NCBI GenBank assembly: GCA_964057225.1
Contig: OZ059898.1
Span: 3,596,001-3,660,000 of the forward strand
DNA: 64,000 nucleotides
From: Auanema rhodensis
Lineage: Eukaryota; Nematoda; Chromadorea; Rhabditida; Rhabditidae
Reading direction: 5' to 3'
In this document: in pieces, positions 9,478 to 21,180 of the stretch
Layout of the letters: every line of letters begins with the position of its first letter
How positions within the stretch are numbered: the first letter of the stretch is position 1
Notes under the pieces: generated by a model
Told to the model about the DNA's origin: nothing
The model's database searches: none
Seen by the model: only the letters and a program-made list of their open reading frames with translations
Position numbers and translations under genes: made by a program

Positions 9478-12285
9478 TTGAAATTTTTCGAAAAAATTTT
9501 TGTCAAAATGTTTTTGGAAGCAATGTTGAGTGTACATGGAAACTCAACATACACTAATGCATCATTTTTCAAACGATCATAACTAATTTTTGTATTAAGC
9601 GTTTCTCAATGTAGTATAGTGCATTGGATGCGGATTTTTAAGCTGCGTCGATCTGTGTTATTAGATTTGCGCTAGCTTAAAAATGCGCCGAGATATCAAC
9701 TGATATAAGTTCACACTTATATCCTCGATTTTCACCCTGAAGAATTAATTTTTTCGTTGAATAACATTGTCCATCGTCTTTGCCTTAAAAAAAGGAATCT
9801 AAAAACATCTACTTTTTGCTAAATTATTTTGAAATTTTTCGAAAAAATTTTTGTCAAAATGTTTTTGGAAGCAATATTGAGTGTACATGGAAACTCAACA
9901 TACACTAATGCATCATTTTTCAAACGATCATAACTAATTTTTGTATTAAGCGTTTCTCAATGTACTATAGTGCATTCGATGCGGATTTTTAAGCTGCGTC
10001 GATCTGTGTTATCAGATTTGCGCTAGCTTAAAAATGCACCGAGATATCAACTGATATAAGTTCACACTTATATCTTCGATTTTCACCCTGAAGAATTAAT
10101 TTTTTCGTTGAATAACATTGTCCATCGTCTTTGCCTTGAAAAAAGGAATCTAAAAACATCTACTTTTTGCTAAATTATTTTGAATTTTTTCGAAAAAATT
10201 TTTGTCAAAATGTTTTTGGAAGCAATGTTGAGTGTACATGGAAACTCAACATACACTAATGCATCATTTTTCAAACGATCATAACTAATTTTTGTATCAA
10301 GCGTTTCTAAATGTAGTATAGTGCATTCGATGCGGATTTTTAAGCTGCGTCGATCTGTGTTATCAGATTTGCGCTAGCTTAAAAATGCACCCAGATATCA
10401 ACTGATATAAGTTCACACTTATATCCTCGATTTTCACCCTGAAGAAATGATTTTTTCGTTGAATAACATTGTCCATCGTCTTTGCCTTGAAAAAAGAAAT
10501 CTAAAAACATCTACGTTTCGCTAAATTATTTTGAAATTTTTCGAAAACATTTTTGTCAAAATGTTTTTGGAAGCAATATTGAGTGTACATGGAAACTCAA
10601 CATACACTAATGCATCATTTTTCAAACGATTATAACTAATTTTTGTATTAAGCGTTTTTCAATGTAGTATAGTGCATTCGATGCGGATTTTTAAGCTGCG
10701 TCGATCTGTGTTATCAGATTTGCGCTAGCTTAAAAATGCACCGAGATATCAACTGATATAAGTTCACACTTATATCCTCGATTTTCACCCTGAAGAATTA
10801 ATTTTTTCGTTGAATAACATTGTCCATCGTCTTTGCCTTGAAAAAAGGAATCTAAAAACATCTACTTTTTGCTAAATTATTTTGAAATTTTTCGAAAAAA
10901 TTTTTGTCAAAATGTTTTTGGAAGCAATGTTGAGTGTACATGGAAACTCAACATACACTAATGCATCATTTTTCAAACGATCATAACTAATTTTTGTATT
11001 AAGCGTTTCTCAATGTAGTATAGTGCATTGGATGCGGATTTTTAAGCTGCGTCGATCTGTGTTATTAGATTTGCGCTAGCTTAAAAATGCGCCGAGATAT
11101 CAACTGATATAAGTTCACACTTATATCCTCGATTTTCACCCTGAAGAATTAATTTTTTCGTTGAATAACATTGTCCATCGTCTTTGCCTTAAAAAAAGGA
11201 ATCTAAAAACATCTACTTTTTGCTAAATTATTTTGAAATTTTTCGAAAAAATTTTTGTCAAAATGTTTTTGGAAGCAATATTGAGTGTACATGGAAACTC
11301 AACATACACTAATGCATCATTTTTCAAACGATCATAACTAATTTTTGTATTAAGCGTTTCTCAATGTACTATAGTGCATTCGATGCGGATTTTTAAGCTG
11401 CGTCGATCTGTGTTATCAGATTTGCGCTATCTTAAAAATGCACCGAGATATCAACTGATATAAGTTCACACTTATATCCTCGATTTTCACCCTGAAGAAT
11501 TAATTTTTTCGTTGAATAACATTGTCCATCGTCTTTGCCTTGAAAAAAGGAATCTAAAAACATCTACTTTTTGCTAAATTATTTTGAAATTTTTCGAAAA
11601 AATTTTTGTCAAAATGTTTTTGGAAGCAATGTTGAGTGTACATGGAAACTCAACATACACTAATGCATCATTTTTCAAACGATCATAACTAATTTTTGTA
11701 TCAAGCGTTTCTAAATGTAGTATAGTGCATTCGATGCGGATTTTTAAGCTGCGTCGATCTGTGTTATCAGATTTGCGCTAGCTTAAAAATGCACCCAGAT
11801 ATCAACTGATATAAGTTCACACTTATATCCTCGATTTTCACCCTGAAGAAATGATTTTTTCGTTGAATAACATTGTCCATCGTCTTTGCCTTGAAAAAAG
11901 AAATCTAAAAACATCTACGTTTCGCTAAATTATTTTGAAATTTTTCGAAAACATTTTTGTCAAAATGTTTTTGGAAGCAATATTGAGTGTACATGGAAAC
12001 TCAACATACACTAATGCATCATTTTTCAAACGATTATAACTAATTTTTGTATTAAGCGTTTTTCAATGTAGTATAGTGCATTCTATGCGGATTTTTAAGC
12101 TGCGTCGATCTGTGTTATCAGATTTGCGCTAGCTTAAAAATGCACCGAGATATCAACTGATATAAGTTCACACTTATATCCTCGATTTTCACCCTGAAGA
12201 ATTAAGTTTTTCGTTGAATAACATTGTCCATCGTCTTTGCCTTAAAAAAAGGAATCTAAAAACATCTACTTTTTGCTAAATTATT
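9478..12285 (+). repeat. Tetrameric higher-order repeat, two copies (1404-bp period)
   Basis: Units 28-31 and 32-35 follow the same order. The first has GCATTGGATG/TTATTAG. The second has CAATATTG with TGTACTATAG. The third has ATCAAGCGTTTCTAAATG with GCACCC and GAAGAAATG. The fourth has AAAACATTTTT with GATTATAAC and GCGTTTTTCAATG. Private changes include GAATTTTTTCG near 10180 and GCATTCTATGC near 12080. Confidence 0.8.
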
Positions 12286-12636
12286 TTGAAATTTTTCGAA
12301 AAAATTTTTGTCAAAATGTTTTTGGAAGCAATATTGAGTGTACATGGAAACTCAACATACACTAATGCATCATTTTTCAAACGATCATACCTAATTTTTG
12401 TATTAAGCGTTTCTCAATGTACTATAGTGCATTCGATGCGGATTTTTAAGCTGCGTCGATCTGTGTTATCAGATTTGCGCTAGCTTAAAAATGCACCGAG
12501 ATATCAACTGATATAAGTTCACACTTATATCCTCGATTTTCACCCTGAAGAATTAAGTTTTTCGTTGAATAACATTGTCCATCGTCTTTGCCTTAAAAAA
12601 AGGAATCTAAAAACATCTACTTTTTGCTAAATTATT

Positions 12637-15600
12637 TTGAAATTTTTCGAAAAAATTTTTGTCAAAATGTTTTTGGAAGCAATATTGAGTGTACATGGAA
12701 ACTCAACATACACTAATGCATCATTTTTCAAACGATCATACCTAATTTTTGTATTAAGCGTTTCTCAATGTACTATAGTGCATTCGATGCGGATTTTTAA
12801 GCTGCGTCGATCTGTGTTATCAGATTTGCGCTAGCTTAAAAATGCACCGAGATATCAACTGATATAAGTTCACACTTATATCCTCGATTTTCACCCTGAA
12901 GAATTAATTTTTTCGTTGAATAACATTGTCTATCGTCTTTGCCTTGAAAAATGGAATCTAAAAACATCTACTTTTTGCTAAATTATTTTGAAATTTTTCG
13001 AAAAAATTTTTGTCAAAATGTTTTTGGAAGCAATGTTGAGTGTACATGGAAACTCAACATACACTAATGCATCATTTTTCAAACGATCATAACTAATTTT
13101 TGTATTAAGCGTTTCTCAATGTAGTATAGTGCATTGGATGCGGATTTTTAAGCTGCGTCGATCTGTGTTATTAGATTTGCGCTAGCTTAAAAATGCGCCG
13201 AGATATCAACTGATATAAGTTCACACTTATATCCTCGATTTTCACCCTGAAGAATTAATTTTTTCGTTGAATAACATTGTCCATCGTCTTTGCCTTAAAA
13301 AAAGGAATCTAAAAACATCTACTTTTTGCTAAATTATTTTGAAATTTTTCGAAAAAATTTTTGTCAAAATGTTTTTGGAAGCAATATTGAGTGTACATGG
13401 AAACTCAACATACACTAATGCATCATTTTTCAAACGATCATAACTAATTTTTGTATTAAGCGTTTCTCAATGTACTATAGTGCATTCGATGCGGATTTTT
13501 AAGCTGCGTCGATCTGTGTTATCAGATTTGCGCTAGCTTAAAAATGCACCGAGATATCAACTGATATAAGTTCACACTTATATCCTCGATTTTCACCCTG
13601 AAGAATTAATTTTTTCGTTGAATAACATTGTCCATCGTCTTTGCCTTAAGAAAAGGAATCTAAAAACATCTACTTTTTGCTGAATTATTTTGAAATTTTT
13701 CGAAAAAATTTTTGTCAAAATGTTTTTGGAAGCAATGTTGAGTGTACATGGAAACTCAACATACACTAATGCATCATTTTTCAAACGATCATAACTAATT
13801 TTTGTATTAAGCGTTTCTAAATGTAGTATAGTGCATTCGATGCGGATTTTTAAGCTGCGTCGATCTGTGTTATCAGATTTGCGCTAGCTTAAAAATGCAC
13901 CCAGATATCAACTGATATAAGTTCACACTTATATCCTCGATTTTCACCCTGAAGAATTAATTTTTTCGTTGAATAACATTGTCCATCGTCTTTGCCTTAA
14001 GAAAAGGAATCTAAAAACATCTACTTTTTGCTGAATTATTTTGAAATTTTTCGAAAAAATTTTTGTCAAAATGTTTTTGGAAGCAATATTGAGTGTACAT
14101 GGAAACTCAACATACACTAATGCATCATTTTTCAAACGATCATAACTAATTTTTGTATTAAGCGTTTCTCAATGTAGTATAGTGCATTCGATGCGGATTT
14201 TTAAGCTGCGTCGATCTGTGTTATCAGATTTGCGCTAGCTTAAAAATGCACCCAGATATCAACTGATATAAGTTCACACTTATATCCTCGATTTTCACCC
14301 TGAAGAAATGATTTTTTCGTTGAATAACATTGTCCATCGTCTTTGCCTTAAGAAAAGAAATCTAAAAACATCTACGTTTCGCTAAATTATTTTGAAATTT
14401 TTCGAAAACATTTTTGTCAAAATGTTTTTGGAAGCAATATTGAGTGTACATGGAAACTCAACATACACTAATGCATCATTTTTCAAACGATCATAACTAA
14501 TTTTTGTATTAAGCGTTTCTCAATGTAGTATAGTGCATTCGATGCGGATTTTTAAGCTGCGTCGATCTGTGTTATCAGATTTGCGCTAGCTTAAAAATGC
14601 ACCCAGATATCAACTGATATAAGTTCACACTTATATCCTTGATTTTCACCCTGAAGAATTAATTTTTTCGTTGAATAACATTGTCCATCGTCTTTGCCTT
14701 AAGAAAAGGAATCTAAAAACATCTACTTTTTGCTGAATTATTTTGAAATTTTTCGAAAAAATTTTTGTCAAAATGTTTTTGGAAGCAATATTGAGTGTAC
14801 ATGGAAACTCAACATACACTAATGCATCATTTTTCAAACGATCATAACTAATTTTTGTATTAAGCGTTTCTCAATGTAGTATAGTGCATTCGATGCGGAT
14901 TTTTAAGCTGCGTCGATCTGTGTTATCAGATTTGCGCTAGCTCAAAAATGCACCCAGATATCAACTGATATAAGTTCACACTTATATCCTCGATTTTCAC
15001 CCTGAAGAAATGATTTTTTCGTTGAATAACATTGTCCATCGTCTTTGCCTTGAAAAAAGAAATCTAAAAACATCTACGTTTCGCTAAATTATTTTGAAAT
15101 TTTTCGAAAACATTTTTGTCAAAATGTTTTTGGAAGCAATATTGAGTGTACATGGAAACTCAACATACACTAATGCATCATTTTTCAAACGATCATAACT
15201 AATTTTTGTATTAAGCGTTTCTCAATGTAGTATAGTGCATTCGATGCGGATTTTTAAGCTGCGTCGATCTGTGTGATCAGATTTGCGCTAGCTTAAAAAT
15301 GCACCGAGATATCAACTGATATAAGTTCACACTTATATCCTCGATTTTCACCCTGAAGAAATGATTTTTTCGTTGAATAACATTGTCCATCGTCTTTGCC
15401 TTGAAAAAAGAAATCTAAAAACATCTACGTTTCGCTAAATTATTTTGAAATTTTTCGAAAACATTTTTGTCAAAATGTTTTTGGAAGCAATATTGAGTGT
15501 ACATGGAAACTCAACATACACTAATGCATCATTTTTCAAACGATCATAACTAATTTTTGTATTAAGCGTTTCTCAATGTAGTATAGTGCATTCGATGCGG

Positions 15601-17396
15601 ATTTTTAAGCTGCGTCGATCTGTGTGATCAGATTTGCGCTAGCTTAAAAATGCACCGAGATATCAACTGATATAAGTTCACACTTGTATCCTCGATTTTC
15701 ACCCTAAAGAATTAATTTTTTCGTTGAATAACATTGTCTATCGTCTTTGCCTTGAAAAATGGAATCTAAAAACATCTACTTTTTGCTAAAATCTTTTGAA
15801 ATTTTTCGAAAAAATTTTTGTCAAAATGTTTTTGGAAGCAATGTTGAGTGTACATGGAAACTCAACATACACTAATGCATCATTTTTCAAACGATCATAA
15901 CTAATTTATGTATTAAGCGTTTCTCAATGTAGTATAGTGCATTCGATGCGGATTTTTAAGCTGCGTCGATCTGTGTTATCAGATTTGCGCTAGCTTAAAA
16001 ATGCACCCAGATATCAACTGATATAAGTTCACACTTATATCCTCGATTTTCACCCTGAAGAAATGATTTTTTCGTTGAATAACATTGTTCATCGTCTTTG
16101 CCTTGAAAGAAGAAATCTAAAAACATCTACGTTTTGCTAAATTATTTTGAAATTTTTCGAAAACATTTTTGTCAAAATGTTTTTGGAAGTAATATTGAGT
16201 GTACATGGAAACTCAACATACACTAATGCATCATTTTTCAAACGATCATAACTAATTTTTGTATTAAGCGTTTCTCAATGTAGTATAGTGCATTCGATGC
16301 GGATTTTTAAGCTGCGTCGATCTGTGTTATCAGATTTGCGCTAGCTTAAAAATGCACCGAGATATCAACTGATATAAGTTCACACTTATATCCTCGATTT
16401 TCACCCTGAAGAATTAAGTTTTTCGTTGAATAACATTGTCTATCGTCTTTGCCTTGAAAAATGGAATCTAAAAACATCTACTTTTTGCTAAATTATTTTG
16501 AAATTTTTCGAAAAAATTTTTGTCAAAATGTTTTTGGAAGCAATGTTGAGTGTACATGGAAACTCAACATACACTAATGCATCATTTTTCAAACGATCAT
16601 AACTAATTTTTGTATTAAGCGTTTCTCAATGTAGTATAGTGCATTCGATGCGGATTTTTAAGCTGCGTCGATCTGTGTTATCAGATTTGCGCTAGCTTAA
16701 AAATGCACCGAGATATCAACTGATATAAGTTCACACTTATATCCTCGATTTTCACCCTGAAGAATTAAGTTTTTCGTTGAATAACATTGTCTATCGTCTT
16801 TGCCTTGAAAAATGGAATCTAAAAACATCTACTTTTTGCTAAATTATTTTGAAATTTCTCGAAAAAATTTTTGTCAAAATGTTTTTGGAAGCAATGTTGA
16901 GTGTACATGGAAACTCAACATACACTAATGCATCATTTTTCGAACGATCATAACTAATTTTTGTATTAAGCGTTTCTCAATGTAGTATAGTGCATTCGAT
17001 GCGGATTTTTAAGCTGCGTCGATCTGTGTGATCAGATTTGCGCTAGCTTAAAAATGCACCGAGATATCAACTGATATAAGTTCACACTTATATCCTCGAT
17101 TTTCACCCTAAAGAATTAATTTTTTCGTTGAATGACATTGTCTATCGTCTTTGCCTTGAAAAATGGAATCTAAAAACATCTACTTTTTGCTAAAATCTTT
17201 TGAAATTTTTCGAAAAAATTTTTGTCAAAATGTTTTTGGAAGCAATGTTGAGTGTACATGGAAACTCAACATACACTAATGCATCATTTTTCAAACGATC
17301 ATAACTAATTTTTGTATCAAGCGTTTCTCAATGTAGTATAGTGCATTCGATGCGGATTTTTAAGCTGCGTCGATCTGTGTTATCAGATTTGCGCTA
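12637..17396 (+). repeat. Long duplication, copy 2 (partner 4564-8972), one monomer longer
   Basis: This copy carries the same ordered set of rare variants as 4564-8972, with isolated differences such as CCTTGATTTT near 14640 and CTCAAAAATG near 14941. It contains one extra monomer (15094-15444). The unit just upstream (12286-12636) is a further copy of its first unit, carrying the same CATACCTAA variant, so the left boundary looks like a tandem expansion. Confidence 0.9.
15094..15444 (+). repeat. Extra hybrid monomer in duplication copy 2
   Basis: The left part carries TGTGATCAG and CACCGAG like the unit at 7021. The right part carries CTTATATCC, GAAGAAATGAT and the ACGTTTCGC tail like the unit at 6670. 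The next monomer (15445) again has TGTGATCAG, followed by CTTGTATCC. A crossover between two adjacent monomers in unequal register would produce exactly this unit, with the switch in the interval between CACCGAG and CTTATATCC. Confidence 0.8.
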
Positions 17397-17901
17397 GCTT
17401 AAAAATGCACCGAGATATCAACTGCTATAAGTTCACACTTATATCCTCGATTTTCACCCTGAAGAAATAATTTTTTCGTTGAATAACATTGTCCATCGTC
17501 TTTGCCTTGAAAAAAGGAATCTAAAAACATCTACTTTTTGCTAAATTATTTTGAAATTTTTCGAAAAAATTTTTGTCAAAATGTTTTTGGAAGCAATATT
17601 GAGTGTACATGGAAACTCAACATACACTAATGCATCATTTTTCAAACGATCATACCTAATTTTTGTATTAAGCGTTTCTCAATGTACTATAGTGCATTCG
17701 ATGCGGATTTTTAAGCTGCGTCGATCTGTGTTATCAGATTTGCGCTAGCTTAAAAATGCACCGAGATATCAACTGATATAAGTTCACACTTATTTCCTCG
17801 ATTTTCACCCTGAAGAATTAATTTTTTCGTTGAATAACATTGTCTATCGTCTTTGCCTTGAAAAATGGAATCTAAAAACACCTACTTTTTGCTAAATTAT
17901 T

Positions 17902-19305
17902 TTGAAATTTTTCGAAAAAATTTTTGTCAAAATGTTTTTGGAAGCAATGTTGAGTGTACATGGAAACTCAACATACACTAATGCATCATTTTTCAAACGA
18001 TCATAACTAATTTTTGTATTAAGCGTTTCTCAATGTAGTATAGTGCATTGGATGCGGATTTTTAAGCTGCGTCGATCTGTGTTATTAGATTTGCGCTAGC
18101 TTAAAAATGCGCCGAGATATCAACTGATATAAGTTCACACTTATATCCTCGATTTTCACCCTGAAGAATTAATTTTTTCGTTGAATAACATTGTCCATCG
18201 TCTTTGCCTTAAAAAAAGGAATCTAAAAACATCTACTTTTTGCTAAATTATTTTGAAATTTTTCGAAAAAATTTTTGTCAAAATGTTTTTGGAAGCAATA
18301 TTGAGTGTACATGGAAACTCAACATACACTAATGCATCATTTTTCAAACGATCATAACTAATTTTTGTATTAAGCGTTTCTCAATGTACTATAGTGCATT
18401 CGATGCGGATTTTTAAGCTGCGTCGATCTGTGTTATCAGATTTGCGCTAGCTTAAAAATGCACCGAGATATCAACTGATATAAGTTCACACTTATATCCT
18501 CGATTTTCACCCTGAAGAATTAATTTTTTCGTTGAATAACATTGTCCATCGTCTTTGCCTTGAAAAAAGGAATCTAAAAACATCTACTTTTTGCTAAATT
18601 ATTTTGAAATTTTTCGAAAAAATTTTTGTCAAAATGTTTTTGGAAGCAATGTTGAGTGTACATGGAAACTCAACATACACTAATGCATCATTTTTCAAAC
18701 GATCATAACTAATTTTTGTATCAAGCGTTTCTAAATGTAGTATAGTGCATTCGATGCGGATTTTTAAGCTGCGTCGATCTGTGTTATCAGATTTGCGCTA
18801 GCTTAAAAATGCACCCAGATATCAACTAATATAAGTTCACACTTATATCCTCGATTTTCACCCTGAAGAAATGATTTTTTCGTTGAATAACATTGTCCAT
18901 CGTCTTTGCCTTGAAAAAAGAAATCTAAAAACATCTACGTTTCGCTAAATTATTTTGAAATTTTTCGAAAACATTTTTGTCAAAATGTTTTTGGAAGCAA
19001 TATTGAGTGTACATGGAAACTCAACATACACTAATGCATCATTTTTCAAACGATTATAACTAATTTTTGTATTAAGCGTTTTTCAATGTAGTATAGTGCA
19101 TTCGATGCGGATTTTTAAGCTGCGTCGATCTGTGTTTTCAGATTTGCGCTAGCTTAAAAATGCACCGAGATATCAACTGATATAAGTTCACACTTATATC
19201 CTCGATTTTCACCCTGAAGAATTAAGTTTTTCGTTGAATAACATTGTCTATCGTCTTTGCCTTGAAAAATGGAATCTAAAAACATCTACTTTTTGCTAAA
19301 TTATT
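17902..19305 (+). repeat. Third copy of the tetramer, 7020 bp downstream of 10882-12285
   Basis: Units 52-55 repeat the four-unit order seen at 9478-12285, displaced by exactly 20 monomers from the second copy. It differs by GCTAGCTT instead of TATCTT, CAACTAATATAAG near 18830 and GTGTTTTCAG near 19135. Confidence 0.75.
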
Positions 19306-19656
19306 TTGAAATTTTTCGAAAAAATTTTTGTCAAAATGTTTTTGGAAGCAATGTTGAGTGTACATGGAAACTCAACATACACTAATGCATCATTTTTCAA
19401 ACGATCATAACTAATTTTTGTATTAAGCGTTTCTCAATGTAGTATAGTGCATTCGATGCGGATTTTTAAGCTGCGTCGATCTGTGTGATCAGATTTGCGC
19501 TAGCTTAAAAATGCACCGAGATATCAACTGATATAAGTTCACACTTGTATCCTCGATTTTCACCCTAAAGAATTAATTTTTTCGTTGAATAACATTGTCT
19601 ATCGTCTTTGCCTTGAAAAATGGAATCTAAAAACATCTACTTTTTGCTAAAATCTT

Positions 19657-21060
19657 TTGAAATTTTTCGAAAAAATTTTTGTCAAAATGTTTTTGGAAGC
19701 CATGTTGAGTGTACATGGAAACTCAACATACACTAATGCATCATTTTTCAAACGATCATATCTAATTTATGTATTAAGCGTTTCTCAATGTAGTATAGTG
19801 CATTCGATGCGGATTTTTAAGCTGCGTCGATCTGTGTTATCAGATTTGCGCTAGCTTAAAAATGCACCCAGATATCAACTGATATAAGTTCACACTTATA
19901 TCCTCGATTTTCACCCTGAAGAATTAAGTTTTTCGTTGAATAACATTGTCTATCGTCTTTGCCTTGAAAAATGGAATCTAAAAACATCTACTTTTTGCTG
20001 AATTATTTTGAAATTTTTCGAAAAAATTTTTGTCAAAATGTTTTTGGAAGCAATGTTGAGTGTACATGGAAACTCAACATACACTAATGCATCATTTTTC
20101 AAACGATCATAACTAATTTTTGTATTAAGCGTTTCTCAATGTAGTATAGTGCATTCGATGCGGATTTTTAAGCTGCGTCGATCTGTGTTATCAGATTTGC
20201 GCTAGCTTAAAAATGCACCGAGATATCAACTGATATAAGTTCACACTTATATCCTCGATTTTCACCCTGAAGAATTAAGTTTTTCGTTGAATAACATTGT
20301 CTATCGTCTTTGCCTTGAAAAATGGAATCTAAAAACATCTACTTTTTGCTAAATTATTTTGAAATTTTTCGAAAAAATTTTTGTCAAAATGTTTTTGGAA
20401 GCAATGTTGAGTGTACATGGAAACTCAACATACACTAATGCATCATTTTTCAAACGATCATATCTAATTTATGTATTAAGCGTTTCTCAATGTAGTATAG
20501 TGCATTCGATGCGGATTTTTAAGCTGCGTCGATCTGTGTTATCAGATTTGCGCTAGCTTAAAAATGCACCCAGATATCAACTGATATAAGTTCACACTTA
20601 TATCCTCGATTTTCACCCTGAAGAATTAAGTTTTTCGTTGAATAACATTGTCTATCGTCTTTGCCTTGAAAAATGGAATCTAAAAACATCTACTTTTTGC
20701 TGAATTATTTTGAAATTTTTCGAAAAAATTTTTGTCAAAATGTTTTTGGAAGCAATGTTGAGTGTACATGGAAACTCAACATACACTAATGCATCATTTT
20801 TCAAACGATCATAACTAATTTTTGTATTAAGCGTTTTTCAATGTAGTATAGTGCATTCGATGCGGATTTTTAAGCTGCGTCGATCTGTGTTATCAGATTT
20901 GCGCTAGCTTAAAAATGCACCGAGATATCAACTGATATAAGTTCACACTTATATCCTCGATTTTCACCCTGAAGAATTAAGTTTTTCGTTGAATAACATT
21001 GTCTATCGTCTTTGCCTTGAAAAATGGAATCTAAAAACATCTACTTTTTGCTAAATTATT
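19657..21060 (+). repeat. Dimeric higher-order repeat, two copies (702-bp period)
   Basis: Units 57-58 and 59-60 are near-identical dimers. The first unit of each has CATATCTAATTTATG and GCACCC; the second is entered through a TGCTGAATT junction and has GCACCG. Unit 57 alone has GCCATGTTG, and unit 60 has GCGTTTTTCAATG. Confidence 0.8.
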
Positions 21061-21137
21061 TTGAAATTTTTCGAAAAAATTTTTGTCAAAATGTTTTTGG
21101 AAGCAATGTTGAGTGTACATGGAAACTCAACATACAC

Positions 21138-21180
21138 TAATGCATCATTTTTCAAACGATCATAACTAATTTTTGTATTG
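21138..21180. other. Junction between satellite blocks I and II inside one monomer
   Basis: In unit 61 the left part is block I type (TTGAAATTTTTCGAAAAAA, CAATGTTG, ACACT). From 21180 onward it is block II type (GAGCTTTTCTCAGTG, GGGCTAGCTCG, GATATAGG, ACAATG). The switch lies between the last block I base and the first block II base, an interval with no diagnostic positions, so it cannot be placed more finely. It is a homologous, in-register junction with no added or lost bases. Confidence 0.8.

Larger units (their letters stand above)
1..21138 (+). repeat. Satellite block I (mosaic variants, units 1 to 61)
   Basis: This block is recognised by AAGCGTTTCT at the variable patch, ACACT after the first hairpin, CTTAAAAATG, GATATAAG and ATTGTC. 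It is the most heterogeneous block. Recurrent monomer types include ATCAAGCGTTTCTAAATG, GCATTGGATG with TTATTAGATTTG, TGTACTATAG, and AAAACATTTTT with ACGTTTCGC in the preceding tail. Other variants are GCACCCAGAT, GCGCCGAGAT, GAAGAAATGAT and AAAAATGGAATC. Arrangements change along the block, giving short higher-order repeats and one long duplication described separately. The block ends inside unit 61, where ACACT (block I) is followed by GAGCTTTTC (block II). Confidence 0.9.
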
